Source: CAYTUI01 sp964441335
Lineage (GTDB): Bacteria; Patescibacteriota; Patescibacteriia; UBA1558; 2-01-FULL-52-15
Length of the DNA: 60,660 nt
Direction of reading: 5' to 3'
Assembly: GCA_964441335.1 (NCBI GenBank)
Contig: CAYTUI010000002.1
Coordinates: 1-60,660 of the forward strand
The notes under the pieces: model-generated
The model's input: only the letters and a program-made list of their open reading frames with translations
Told to the model about the DNA's origin: nothing
Database searches by the model: none
Part shown: positions 24,185-33,139 of the stretch, in pieces
Position numbering within the stretch: position 1 is the stretch's first letter
Layout: every line of letters starts with the position of its first letter
Program-made: the position numbers and the translations under genes

Positions 24185-25344
24185 TGAAATTGCGGGTTAT
24201 AAAAAAAATAGCCGAACTAAAAGGCCGCCGGGTTTTGTTAAGGTTGGATTTAAACGCGCCTTTAACTAAGGGTCATTTGGAGCAGTCTGATCTTTGGAAG
24301 TTGAGATCATCTTTGGGCACTTTAGAAACTTTAATTGAACACGGCGCCAGAATTATTATTATTGCGCATTTTGGCAGGCCGGACGGAAAAAAAGATCCTA
24401 AACTTAGCCTACGGCCGGTTATTAAGAAATTTAGTCAGATGATTGGCCAGAAGATAGAGATTTGGGATGATAGTTTGATTAGTTGTCAGAAGAAAAGTTT
24501 AAAACTTACCGACGGTCAGGTGGTCTGTCTGGAAAACATCAGGTTTCATAAAGGCGAGCAGACCTGTAACTCTAAGTTTTCTAAACAGCTGGCGGCTTTG
24601 GGTGACGTCTTTATTAATGACGCTTTTGGTGATGTCGGCGGTAAGTATGCTTCTAACGTCGGTGTAACTAAGTATTTGCCCAGCTATGCCGGCCGATTGA
24701 TGGATTATGAGGTACAGCACTTGTCGCAATTATTTAAAAAAGCTAAACGCCCGATTGTGGCTATCATGGGCGGCAGTAAGATTTCCACAAAGATTATTTT
24801 AATCAGGCAGTTATTGGAGAAAGTAAATTTTGTACTACTTGGCGGAGCTTTGGCCAATAATGTATTGAGAGCTCAAAAAATTGAAGTTGGCCGATCTTTA
24901 GTGGACAATAAAGTTTTAAGGCTGGATAATTATATTCTTAGTAATAAATTGAAATTGCCGGTGGATGCTAGGGTTAGCACCTCTTATAAAGCCAAAGCCC
25001 GTCTGACGGCTATCGGAAATGTGGGGAAAAACGAACTGATTCTGGATTTGGGACCTGATACTGTCAATCTTTATGGTAATATTATTACAAAGGCTAAAAC
25101 CATCATTTGGAACGGGCCACTAGGATACTTTGAAGATCCACGTTACGCAGTTAGTACCACTGAAACAGCCAGAAAAATTGCCACGGCCAGAGCCAGAGAA
25201 TATGTCGGCGGCGGTGAAACGGTTAAAGCTATATTAAAGAACAGATTGGAAGATAAAATGTTTTTCGTTTCTTCTGGCGGTGGCGCCATGCTAGCCTTGT
25301 TAGAAGGCAAAAAGCTCCCCGCTTTGGAGGTTTTAAAAATATAA
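24184..25344 (+). CDS. pgk: phosphoglycerate kinase
   Basis: 386 residues, a normal length. It transfers the phosphate of 1,3-bisphosphoglycerate to ADP, the first ATP-yielding step of lower glycolysis. Visible motifs are VLLRLDLNAP near the N terminus, AHFGRPDGKKDP, CLENIRFHKGE, the hinge region GDVFINDAFG, IMGGSKISTK, and the nucleotide-site sequences GPLGYFE and VGGGETV (family GGGDT). It begins the lower-glycolysis cluster pgk - SIMPL - eno - two phosphoglycerate mutases. It lacks a Shine-Dalgarno site and overlaps the preceding stop by one base. Confidence 0.97.
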   Translation: MKLRVIKKIAELKGRRVLLRLDLNAPLTKGHLEQSDLWKLRSSLGTLETLIEHGARIIIIAHFGRPDGKKDPKLSLRPVIKKFSQMIGQKIEIWDDSLISCQKKSLKLTDGQVVCLENIRFHKGEQTCNSKFSKQLAALGDVFINDAFGDVGGKYASNVGVTKYLPSYAGRLMDYEVQHLSQLFKKAKRPIVAIMGGSKISTKIILIRQLLEKVNFVLLGGALANNVLRAQKIEVGRSLVDNKVLRLDNYILSNKLKLPVDARVSTSYKAKARLTAIGNVGKNELILDLGPDTVNLYGNIITKAKTIIWNGPLGYFEDPRYAVSTTETARKIATARAREYVGGGETVKAILKNRLEDKMFFVSSGGGAMLALLEGKKLPALEVLKI

Positions 25345-25371
25345 ATTTAATAATAATTAATTGTGCGCTCC

Positions 25372-25420
25372 TAGTCATTAGCTATTTGCTACCGGCTACA
25401 GGCCACAAGCCAACAAACGT
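25372..25420. repeat. heptamer array (TAGCTAT/CGGCTAC type)
   Basis: Seven consecutive 7-bp units run from 25372 to the base before the start codon: TAGTCAT, TAGCTAT, TTGCTAC, CGGCTAC, AGGCCAC, AAGCCAA, CAAACGT. The phase is preserved throughout while the units diverge. Confidence 0.7.
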
Positions 25421-26194
25421 ATGCTAGAAAAATTACAGCAACATGGTAAAGAGGCCGCCGGTCTTTTTGCTATTATGCTCTTAACCGCCAGTTTCTTTTT
25501 AGTCACTGCCGGTATTAATAAAATCAAAGAGTTTCGTTATATTGGTCAAGCTCCTGACTATTCTAATAATATTGTGATGACCGGTCAGGGTAAAGTGGTA
25601 GCCGTGCCGGATATAATTAAATTAACTTTTGGCTATACTATTACCAAACCAAAAGTAGCCGACGCGCAGAAATTAACCGTGGACAAAATGAACGCTTTTA
25701 TGGAAGTCCTAAAGAATAAAGGTGTGGACAGTAAAGACATTAGGACAATAAATTATTCTATCAACCCCCAATATGATTACGCTAACGGCGTTCAGCAGTT
25801 AAATGGTTACAATGTTTCCCAAAACGTTGAAGTTAAACTTCGCGACATGGATTTAGCCAGCAGTATTTTAGCGCTTGCAGGCGATAATGAGTTAAATCAA
25901 GTCGGTAGTTTAGAGTTTACTTTTGATGACCAGGAAAAGTTTCTGCAGGAAGCGCGCGTTAAGGCGATAAAGAACGCCAAGGAAAAGGCTGAAACTTTAG
26001 CTAAGGAAGCCGGCGTACATCTGGGGCGTATTATTAGTATCAACGAAAATTCTTACCCGGGACCAGTTTATCCTATGTATTATGATAAAGCTGTTTCGGG
26101 CTTGGGTGGTGGTGATTCGGCTCCGGCTCCGGAAATATCTGCTGGTAGCAGTGAATTGGTGGTTGATATTAGTTTGACATACGAATTGCTCTAG
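25421..26194 (+). CDS. SIMPL (DUF541) domain membrane-anchored protein
   Basis: 257 residues with one N-terminal TM segment (~14-34) and an extracytoplasmic SIMPL domain (~49-255). Landmarks are VTGQGKVVAVPDIIKLTFGYT-like opening sequence, DIRTINYSINPQYDY, GYNVSQNVEVKLRDMD, and the EARVKAIKNAKEKAETLAKEAGVHLG helix typical of the family. SIMPL proteins are oligomeric envelope proteins of uncertain role, linked in some bacteria to oxidative stress or surface functions. It sits inside the glycolytic cluster, two bases from eno. The array at 25372 ends at its ATG and there is no Shine-Dalgarno site. Confidence 0.9.
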   Translation: MLEKLQQHGKEAAGLFAIMLLTASFFLVTAGINKIKEFRYIGQAPDYSNNIVMTGQGKVVAVPDIIKLTFGYTITKPKVADAQKLTVDKMNAFMEVLKNKGVDSKDIRTINYSINPQYDYANGVQQLNGYNVSQNVEVKLRDMDLASSILALAGDNELNQVGSLEFTFDDQEKFLQEARVKAIKNAKEKAETLAKEAGVHLGRIISINENSYPGPVYPMYYDKAVSGLGGGDSAPAPEISAGSSELVVDISLTYELL

Positions 26195-26195
26195 G

Positions 26196-27467
26196 ATGAT
26201 TAAAGACGTTATTAAGAAGGTTTCAGCTGAAGAAATATTGGATTCCCGCGGGGAGCCGACTGTGGAAGTAACAGTGGAACTGCAAAGCGGTTTGGCTGCT
26301 AAAGCCTCGGTTCCCTCGGGTGCTTCAACCGGAGCCTTTGAAGCTCATGAATTGCGCGATCAGGACCCTAACCGTTATAACGGCAAGGGCGTTCTTAAGG
26401 CTGTGGCCAATGTTAATCAGCAGATTGACAAAGCCTTGAGAGATTTAGAAATAACCAGTCAGCAAAAGATTGATTCGGTCATGATTGAAATTGACGGTAC
26501 TGAAAATAAATCCAATCTGGGAGCTAATGCGATTTTGGGAGTTTCTATGGCGGTCGCTCGGACTGCCAGCAAGTCATTGGGTTTACCTCTTTATGAATAT
26601 TTGGGCAGCTTATTTGGTAAAAAGGAATATTCTCTGCCTATACCGTTGGTTAATCTGATTAACGGTGGTAAGCATGCCAGCACCAACCTTAATATGCAGG
26701 AGTTTTGGGTCATACCGACCGGCCAGAGGACTTTTCATGAAAGACTAAGATGTGCCACGGAAATTTTCCAGGTCTTGGGGCAATTATTAAGGAACGATAA
26801 GAAAGATACTGACGTCGGTAATGAAGGCGGATATGCTCCTGACTTTAAGAGTCATAAAGAAGCTCTGGATTATTTAGTCAGGGCGGTTGAAGGAGCAAAA
26901 TATAAATTAGGTGCGGATGTTTTTCTAGGATTGGATGTGGCGGCTTCCGAATTTTTTAATGCTGATAGAAATATTTATCGGTTGGAACTGGAAGGTAGTG
27001 ATTTTACTTCCACGGAGTTTACTAATTACATGTTGGGTTTGGCCAAAAGTTATTCATTGGCAGCCGTGGAAGATCCGTTAGCCGAAGAGGATTGGTTAAG
27101 TTGGGTGAGTTTAACGGCAGAGATGAAAAAGTATGATCCGAATTTAAGAATTATCGGCGACGATATTTTTGCCACCAACTCCAAAAGATTTCAGAAAGGT
27201 ATTGATATGGGTGTAGCTAATTCCATTTTGATTAAGCTTAATCAAATTGGAACTGTCAGTGAAACTTTGGACACAATTAGATTGGCCAAGAAGCACGGCT
27301 ATAAGACAGCAATCTCACATCGCAGTGGCGAAACAGTGGATACTTTTATCGCCGACTTAGCCGTGGCAGTCGGCTCGGAGTTTATTAAAACCGGCTCTGT
27401 GGCGCGTGGTGAGCGTACCGCTAAGTATAATCGTCTGCTAAATATTGAATCAGAATTTAATGTCTAA
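26196..27467 (+). CDS. eno: enolase
   Basis: 423 residues. It converts 2-phosphoglycerate to phosphoenolpyruvate with two Mg ions. Clear family motifs: ILDSRGEPTVEV, PSGASTGAFEAHELRD, NAILGVSMAVARTAS, NLINGGKHA, GNEGGYAPD, the metal Asp region LGLDVAASEF, EDPLAEEDW, GDDIF, the catalytic Lys in ILIKLNQIG, and SHRSGETVDTFIADLAV. Length and motifs are canonical. It overlaps the first phosphoglycerate mutase by 8 nt, so both are translated from one message. Confidence 0.98.
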   Translation: MIKDVIKKVSAEEILDSRGEPTVEVTVELQSGLAAKASVPSGASTGAFEAHELRDQDPNRYNGKGVLKAVANVNQQIDKALRDLEITSQQKIDSVMIEIDGTENKSNLGANAILGVSMAVARTASKSLGLPLYEYLGSLFGKKEYSLPIPLVNLINGGKHASTNLNMQEFWVIPTGQRTFHERLRCATEIFQVLGQLLRNDKKDTDVGNEGGYAPDFKSHKEALDYLVRAVEGAKYKLGADVFLGLDVAASEFFNADRNIYRLELEGSDFTSTEFTNYMLGLAKSYSLAAVEDPLAEEDWLSWVSLTAEMKKYDPNLRIIGDDIFATNSKRFQKGIDMGVANSILIKLNQIGTVSETLDTIRLAKKHGYKTAISHRSGETVDTFIADLAVAVGSEFIKTGSVARGERTAKYNRLLNIESEFNV

Positions 27468-29016
27468 AAAACCGCTGATAGTTTTATGTATATTGGACGG
27501 CTGGGGGATAGGAGCGGCAAATTATGGCAACGCAATTACACAGGCCAAACTGCCATTCTATCAATCTTTCCTCAAGAAATACGCCCACACAGAACTGGAG
27601 GCTTCATCTAAGTATGTCGGTCTGCCCTTAAGACAGTCTGGAAATTCTGAAGCTGGGCACATGAATATTGGAGCCGGTCGTATTGTGGAGCAGGACGCGG
27701 TAGTAATTTCCCGTAGTATTAATGACGGAACATTTTTTCGTAACCCGGCTTTTTTACAAGCCGCCAGACATGCTAAAGAACATAATACCGATGTGCATCT
27801 AGTAGGATTGTTGACTGGTAATCAAAGCGCTCATTCTGATCCTGACCATTTGATTTCTTTGATAACATTATTCAAACATCAGAACATTAAGAATGTTTAT
27901 CTACATTTGTTTACTGACGGCCGCGATAGTCCTCGGTTTTATGCCCAGAAATTAATTAAGAAATACAGCGGTTTTTTCAGTAAGTATGCCCAAGTGGCCA
28001 CGATTATGGGGCGCTTTTACGGTATGGACAGAAAGAAGGAATGGTCGCGAACAGAGCTGGCATATAACGCTATGATTTTTGGTGAGGGCGTAAAAGACGA
28101 TAGCTCCGAAGACGCCATATTACACGCTTACGCCAGGGATGAAAGTGATGAGTTTATCAAGCCGACAATTATATGCGACAAGAACGGTAAACCTAGGGGT
28201 GTAATCAAAGATAATGACGCTGTGGTATTTTTTAATTTACGTTCGGACAGAGCCAGACAGATGTGTAAACCATTCGTTCAAAAAAGATTTGAAGATTTAA
28301 ATGCGGGCGCCTTTAAGCGCCGCAAGATAATGCAAGGCTTGTATTTAGTTGCCATGACTGATTTTGGACCTGATTTGGGGGACATTGTTACGGCTTACCC
28401 CAGTCGCGATATAACCGATACTTTACAGATGGTTTTGCATAATTATCGGCAGATGGTAATTGCTGAAAACGAAAAGTACGCTCATGTGACATATTTTTTG
28501 AACGGCGGTTATTCTGATCCTGTGGCGGGAGAAAAAAGGATTATAGTGGATTCGCCGGATCTTAAGATGTATGATAAAGAGCCGCAGATGAGTGTTCAAA
28601 AGACTTCAGCCTTGGTTGTAGATGCGATTAAAAATAATCAATACGATTTTATTGTTATGAACATAGCCAACCCTGACATGGTTGCCCATACGGGAAATCT
28701 TTTCGCCACTATTAAGGCTTGTGAATTTACTGATGTTGCCTTGGGAGCTATTAGTCAGGCGGTACTGAATAAAAAAGGTATTCTGATTGTGACTGCTGAT
28801 CACGGTAATGCTGAGGAGCTTGTTAATAAAAATACTGGCTGGCCGGATACAGAACATAGCACTAGTCGCGTGCCCTTTATTATTGTTAAGAATGGTTCCA
28901 GGCCGCAGCTTAGGAAAAAGGGAATATTGGGAGACATCGCTCCGACTATTTTGGATTTGCTCCGCGAAAATAAACCCAAGCTCATGACCGGTAAAAGTTT
29001 GATAATAAAAAAATAG
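27460..29016 (+). CDS. gpmI: 2,3-bisphosphoglycerate-independent phosphoglycerate mutase, copy 1 (divergent)
   Basis: 518 residues from the ATG at 27460; the upstream TTG is less likely. It interconverts 3- and 2-phosphoglycerate through a phosphoserine. The nucleophile motif is GNSEAGHMNIGAGR (family GNSEVGH), metal-site sequences are ILDGWG, NPDMVAHTGN (family N.DMVGHTG) and TADHGNAEE, and TEHSTSRVPFI closes the site. The loop normally reading SDGGVHSH is TGNQSAHSDPDH, a clear deviation. An intact gene of normal length directly abuts a second, more canonical copy, so the pair may have split roles. Confidence 0.9.
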   Translation: MSKKPLIVLCILDGWGIGAANYGNAITQAKLPFYQSFLKKYAHTELEASSKYVGLPLRQSGNSEAGHMNIGAGRIVEQDAVVISRSINDGTFFRNPAFLQAARHAKEHNTDVHLVGLLTGNQSAHSDPDHLISLITLFKHQNIKNVYLHLFTDGRDSPRFYAQKLIKKYSGFFSKYAQVATIMGRFYGMDRKKEWSRTELAYNAMIFGEGVKDDSSEDAILHAYARDESDEFIKPTIICDKNGKPRGVIKDNDAVVFFNLRSDRARQMCKPFVQKRFEDLNAGAFKRRKIMQGLYLVAMTDFGPDLGDIVTAYPSRDITDTLQMVLHNYRQMVIAENEKYAHVTYFLNGGYSDPVAGEKRIIVDSPDLKMYDKEPQMSVQKTSALVVDAIKNNQYDFIVMNIANPDMVAHTGNLFATIKACEFTDVALGAISQAVLNKKGILIVTADHGNAEELVNKNTGWPDTEHSTSRVPFIIVKNGSRPQLRKKGILGDIAPTILDLLRENKPKLMTGKSLIIKK

Positions 29017-30606
29017 ATGTTAGGAGAAAGTAAACCAAGACCAAAGCCGGCCGTTCTGCTAATTTTGGACGGCTGGGGAATAGCGCCAGCTTCCAGGGCG
29101 AATGCTATTTCAACAGCCAAAATGCCTAATATTTCCAAATATATGACTACTTATCCAACTATGGCTTTGCAGGCAGCTGGAGAGTCGGTTGGCCTTAGCT
29201 GGGGCGAAATTGGCAATTCCGAGGTGGGTCATTTATCTATGGGCTCCGGCAAGATTCTGTTCCAGAGTTTACCCCGCATCAATAGAGCAATTTTTGACGG
29301 TGGTTTTTTCAAGAATGAAGCTTTGGTGGCGGCAGTTGAACATGCCAAAAAAAATAAAACCAGCCTACATTTGATGGGTTTAGTCAGCTCCGGTGGTGTT
29401 CATAGTCATAATGAGCATTTATATGCTTTGTTAGAGCTGGCGGCCGAGCATAAATTAAAGGATGTTTTTGTGCATGCTTTTTTAGATGGTCGCGACACAG
29501 TATTTAATAGTGGAGAAAAATATATTGTGGAACTTAATAAAAAGATGGAGCAGATTGGGGTTGGTAAAATAGCAACTTTAGCCGGTCGCTTTTATGCTAT
29601 GGACCGTGATAATCATTGGGAGCGGATTGCCAAAGTTTACAAGGCGATGGTTGAAGGCGAGGCCAAGGATTATTTTGAAAGTGCAGTGGATGCCATTCAC
29701 GCTTCTTATAAACTGGAGGTTTTTGATGAGCAATTGGAACCGGTTGTTATTACTGCCGGAGACAAACCGGTGGCGACAATCAAGGATAACGATGCTGTAA
29801 TATTTTTTAATTTTCGACCTGATCGGGCCAGACAAATTACCAAGTCTTTAATTCTGCCGGGCTTTAATAAATTTCCGGTCAACTATATGCAGAACATATT
29901 CTTTGTTTCTATGACCGAATACGAAAAGGATTTGCCTTTACAAGTGGCTTTTCCGCCCGAAGTAATTGACACTTCATTGGCTAAGGTTATTAGTGAAGCC
30001 GGGTTATCGCAATTGCATATTGCCGAAACTGAAAAATATGCCCATGTTACTTATTTTTTTAACGGCGGTCAGGAAAAGTCTTATCCTAAAGAAGATCACG
30101 TCTTGATTCCTTCGCCCAAAGTATCATCGTATGATCAGAAGCCGGCGATGAGCGCCAGAGAGATAACCTCGCGTGTTATTCAAGAAATTCGCGAAGTTAA
30201 ATATGATTTTATTGTGGTTAATTTTGCCAATGTGGATATGGTGGGCCATACGGGGAATCTTGCGGCCACCGTAGAGGCTTGTGAAATAATTGACGATTTA
30301 GTTGGTAAAATTGTTGAGGTAACCATGTCTTATGACGGTGCGGTTGTTATAACAGCTGATCACGGCAACGCCGAAAGTATGTTTGATTTGCAGAGCGGTG
30401 AAATGGACAAAGAACACAGTAATAATCCGGTGCCCTGCATTCTTATTAGCCGCGAGTGGGAAGGAAAAAATGTCGCCAACGGGGTCACTGGAACTGATTT
30501 GAGCACGGCTGTATCTTCCGGCATTTTAGCAGATATTGGACCAACTATAATAAAAATTTTGGGACTAAAAAAACCGTCGGAAATGACCGGTACTTCTTTA
30601 ATATAG
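29017..30606 (+). CDS. gpmI: 2,3-bisphosphoglycerate-independent phosphoglycerate mutase, copy 2 (canonical)
   Basis: 529 residues, starting on the base after the stop of copy 1. All family motifs are standard: LILDGWG, GNSEVGHLSMGSG, the GLVSSGGVHSHNEHL loop, AFLDGRDT, RFYAMDRDNHWER, FNFRPDRARQ, ETEKYAHVTYFFNGG, NVDMVGHTGN, TADHGNAE and EHSNNPVP. It is thus the better candidate for the housekeeping enzyme. The ~5-nt gap to mutM keeps it in the same transcript. Tandem paralogues of this enzyme are unusual in a reduced genome. Confidence 0.96.
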   Translation: MLGESKPRPKPAVLLILDGWGIAPASRANAISTAKMPNISKYMTTYPTMALQAAGESVGLSWGEIGNSEVGHLSMGSGKILFQSLPRINRAIFDGGFFKNEALVAAVEHAKKNKTSLHLMGLVSSGGVHSHNEHLYALLELAAEHKLKDVFVHAFLDGRDTVFNSGEKYIVELNKKMEQIGVGKIATLAGRFYAMDRDNHWERIAKVYKAMVEGEAKDYFESAVDAIHASYKLEVFDEQLEPVVITAGDKPVATIKDNDAVIFFNFRPDRARQITKSLILPGFNKFPVNYMQNIFFVSMTEYEKDLPLQVAFPPEVIDTSLAKVISEAGLSQLHIAETEKYAHVTYFFNGGQEKSYPKEDHVLIPSPKVSSYDQKPAMSAREITSRVIQEIREVKYDFIVVNFANVDMVGHTGNLAATVEACEIIDDLVGKIVEVTMSYDGAVVITADHGNAESMFDLQSGEMDKEHSNNPVPCILISREWEGKNVANGVTGTDLSTAVSSGILADIGPTIIKILGLKKPSEMTGTSLI

Positions 30607-30610
30607 TAGT

Positions 30611-31465
30611 ATGCCAGAGTTACCTGAAGTGGAGACAATTAGAAAAGGGCTGGAAGCCATTCGCCGGAAGAAAATATCCGGCGTTGATGTTTTTGTTAAA
30701 AAAATTATTGAGCCGGCAGATTTGCCTATCAGATTGGTTGGCCAGCATATCACTGCTGTTAAGCGGCGTGGAAAGTTGTTAATTTTATCGTTAAATGGCG
30801 GAAATTATTTATTGATTCATTTGAAAATGACCGGTCAGCTGGTTTATCGTCCGACACGTGGGGCTATGGTAGTCGGTGGACACTCTATTACTGGAGTAGA
30901 GGAGGTGCCCAATAAATTTTCGCATATTCATATCACGTTCGCTGATAAATCAAAGCTCTATTTTAATGATGTCCGTCGTTTTGGTTGGTTTAAAATAGTT
31001 GATAAAAAGAAGCTGCAGGAGATTGAATCAGCTTATGGTCCAGAGCCTTTGGATAATCAGTTAAGTAGTGAGCTATGGTTGAAAATATTAGCTACCAAAA
31101 AAAGTTTGTCCATTAAGAAAGTATTACTTGATCAAAAGTTGATAGCCGGTTTAGGTAATATTTATGTTGATGAAGCTTGTTTTTATACTGGCATTCGGCC
31201 GACCAGGAAAGTTTCGTCTTTAAAGCGCCAGCAAAAATTGGAATTGTTAAAAAATATTCGCATAGTTTTAAATTTATCCATTAAGCATGGCGGTACCAGT
31301 TTTAGTAATTACCGGCAGGTCAGTGGCAGTATGGGAAATTATATTAAGTATCTGAAAGTTTATGGTAGGGGCGGAGAGTTATGCCAGAAGTGCCGCAAGA
31401 CTTTAATAAAAAAAATAAAGCATGCCGGTCGCGGCACACATTATTGTCCAACATGTCAGAGTTAG
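30611..31465 (+). CDS. mutM: formamidopyrimidine-DNA glycosylase
   Basis: 284 residues. It removes oxidised purines from DNA and cleaves the abasic site. The mature N terminus PELPEVET with catalytic Pro2 and Glu3 is intact, followed by the LKMTGQLVY region, FNDVRRFGWF and the helix-two-turn-helix IAGLGNIYVDEACFYTGIRPT. The zinc finger C-x2-C-x16-C-x2-C (CQKCRKT...YCPTCQ) ends the protein. An extra ~15-residue insert after RPTRG is not in the E. coli enzyme. It is the last gene of the glycolytic cluster. Confidence 0.96.
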   Translation: MPELPEVETIRKGLEAIRRKKISGVDVFVKKIIEPADLPIRLVGQHITAVKRRGKLLILSLNGGNYLLIHLKMTGQLVYRPTRGAMVVGGHSITGVEEVPNKFSHIHITFADKSKLYFNDVRRFGWFKIVDKKKLQEIESAYGPEPLDNQLSSELWLKILATKKSLSIKKVLLDQKLIAGLGNIYVDEACFYTGIRPTRKVSSLKRQQKLELLKNIRIVLNLSIKHGGTSFSNYRQVSGSMGNYIKYLKVYGRGGELCQKCRKTLIKKIKHAGRGTHYCPTCQS

Positions 31466-31793
31466 AGAACATTCTCTATCCGAGATTGCTTCTCTTGCCT
31501 CTTGCGAGAGGCAAGATCGCAAATGAGAGCGATTTCTAACTATTGCTTAACGACTTATGAAAAAAGTAGCTAGAAAGATTCTTAATTCGCGAGGAGACCG
31601 CCCAGCTCTCGACCATATTTACACTTCGAGGCTTGATTGGCTCAATCAAGCTCAAATGATAGTTCGTGCGGAATGGTGGGCGGTCGACGACGCGATCTCT
31701 CGGCAACCCAACTTGAGATTGCTTCACTCCGTTCGCAAATGACAAGCGCTCCTAGTTCCTTAAACCTAACCCCTATCTTCTAACTCCCATCTG
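31466..31793. other. spacer with duplicated short element and palindrome
   Basis: No gene is supported. GAGATTGCTTC occurs at 31482 and again at 31710, each followed by TCGCAAATGA (31517 and 31733), so the ends of a short element are duplicated. Between and inside them lie a 24-bp palindrome at 31493-31516 and a diffuse GATTGGCTCAATC hairpin. From 31751 a heptamer array of xxCTAAC type runs into the 3' end of the PAP2-like gene. Confidence 0.5.
31493..31516. repeat. 24-bp palindrome with CTTGCGAG core
   Basis: Arms TCTTGCCT and AGGCAAGA are perfect complements; the central octamer is CTTGCGAG. Two other palindromes of the same size and centre occur at 36132 and 43803 with different but still paired arms. 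Confidence 0.65.
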
Positions 31794-32222
31794 CTAAACA
31801 ATCAATAGAATCGCCAAATAACTTAGTATCACTCCAACAACAACCCCCGCTAAAACTTCAGTTGGAGTATGTCCCAACCGCTCGTGCAAGACCGGATATT
31901 TATATTCTTTGGCCCGCGGCAGATCTTTAATAAGTTTATTAATCATTTGCGCATGTACTCCCAGTTGTCTGCGAAAACCAACAGCATCTCGTAAAACGAT
32001 TATCAGTAGTATCACTGCCACCGCCACGGCGCCGGCATCAAAACTGTCTTTTTGGTAAACAAGCACAAAGACCAACGAAGTAACCAAGGCGGCGTGTGAT
32101 GAGGGCATACCGCCATAATTATTAAGGTTTTCCCAGCTGAACTGACCACGCGCGGCTTCAATCAGGACCTTGATGAGTTGGGCAATAAACATGACGGCGA
32201 TAGGGATGAGAAATAGAGACAT
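31794..32222 (-). CDS. divergent PAP2/DUF212 family membrane protein
   Basis: 142 residues with about four TM helices and the family signature GGMPSSHAALVTSL (~38-51), DAVGFRRQLGVHAQ (~79-92) and HERLGHTPTEVLAG (~111-124). This is the acid phosphatase/vanadium haloperoxidase-related family (YuiD-like). Its enzymatic role is not established; a phosphatase acting on a lipid phosphate is plausible given that uppP is divergently encoded next to it. The two genes share a 170-bp spacer filled by a heptamer array. Confidence 0.88.
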   Translation of the reverse strand: MSLFLIPIAVMFIAQLIKVLIEAARGQFSWENLNNYGGMPSSHAALVTSLVFVLVYQKDSFDAGAVAVAVILLIIVLRDAVGFRRQLGVHAQMINKLIKDLPRAKEYKYPVLHERLGHTPTEVLAGVVVGVILSYLAILLIV

Positions 32223-32241
32223 AGTGTTAGTTGAAAGTTTG

Positions 32242-32374
32242 TTAGCTTTTAGCTGTTAGCGTATGGCTCATGGAATGTGAAACGGTTGGCTATAAGCTTA
32301 AAGCTATAAGCTAAAAGCTATGAGTTATAAGCCATCGGCCATCTGCCATTAGCCATCGGCTATGTGCTATAATA
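32242..32374. repeat. longest heptamer array (YATnnGC type)
   Basis: Nineteen consecutive 7-bp steps can be read in phase, for example TATAAGC, TTAAAGC, TATAAGC, TAAAAGC, TATGAGT, TATAAGC, then CATCGGC, CATCTGC, CATTAGC, CATCGGC, TATGTGC, TATAATA. GC recurs at positions 6-7 of most later units. The last unit supplies a perfect -10 box (TATAAT, 32368-32373) for uppP. Confidence 0.75.
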
Positions 32375-32392
32375 CAGTATAACATAATATTT

Positions 32393-33139
32393 ATGGTACA
32401 GACATTAGAATATCTTTTTTTGGGCTTTATTCAGGGCGTGACCGAGTGGCTACCGGTTTCCAGTGATGGCCATTTGGTGATAGTTAATGAGTTTTTTGGC
32501 TTGGAACAGAATATTAGCACAACGGTGGTTTTGCATATCGCCAGTCTGATTGTTATGGTTTATTATTTTAGAGTGGATATTATCAGATTATTTCAGGCAC
32601 TCTGGACCAGATCGCGCGTCAGTGAAAGACAGTATATTTATAAATTAATCGGAGCCACAGCTGTGACAGTTGTAGTGGCTTTATTTCTGGATCAATATAT
32701 TGCCTCTTTTGAAAATAATAGGGCAGTCGGCTGGTTTTTGTTGGTTACCACAGTTTTTGTCGGATTGGGAGTTTTCTTTAAACAACGTCGTGAGTTAACT
32801 TGGCCGGTGGTTATTATTTTAGGTTTTGTTCAAGGCTTAGCAGTGTTACCGGGTGTTTCCAGAAGTGGCTTGATGATAGGCAGTGCCTTAATTTTGGGGA
32901 TTAGTTCCAAGGAGGCGTTTCGTTTTGCTTTTCTGGCCGGCATACCGGCAATTTTTGGAGCTTTTGTTTTTACAGTTAAGGATGTCAGCTTGTCGCTTAA
33001 TATCGTTCTGGCTTTTTTCGTCGCCTTAATCGTCAGCTACCTGGCCATAATGTTGCTGGAAATTGTTTTGGCAAAACATAAATTTCACTGGTTTGCTCTT
33101 TACACTTTAGCTTTGGGAATATTTTTGTTGATCCGATGA
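32393..33139 (+). CDS. uppP: undecaprenyl-diphosphatase (BacA/UppP)
   Basis: 248 residues, integral membrane with about eight helices. It dephosphorylates undecaprenyl pyrophosphate to recycle the peptidoglycan lipid carrier. Both active-site signatures are present: GVTEWLPVSSDGHLVI near the N terminus (family ITE.LPVSSSGH) and LPGVSRSGLMI (~158-168). It opens a four-gene run (uppP, ddl, nucleotidyltransferase, mltG) whose members overlap by a few bases. There is no Shine-Dalgarno site, and the heptamer array ends 18 nt before the ATG. Confidence 0.95.
   Translation: MVQTLEYLFLGFIQGVTEWLPVSSDGHLVIVNEFFGLEQNISTTVVLHIASLIVMVYYFRVDIIRLFQALWTRSRVSERQYIYKLIGATAVTVVVALFLDQYIASFENNRAVGWFLLVTTVFVGLGVFFKQRRELTWPVVIILGFVQGLAVLPGVSRSGLMIGSALILGISSKEAFRFAFLAGIPAIFGAFVFTVKDVSLSLNIVLAFFVALIVSYLAIMLLEIVLAKHKFHWFALYTLALGIFLLIR

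Noticed and set aside
31557..31742. 61-codon ORF on the plus strand
   Set aside because: It lies across the repeat elements of the spacer, has no homology pattern and no initiation signal.
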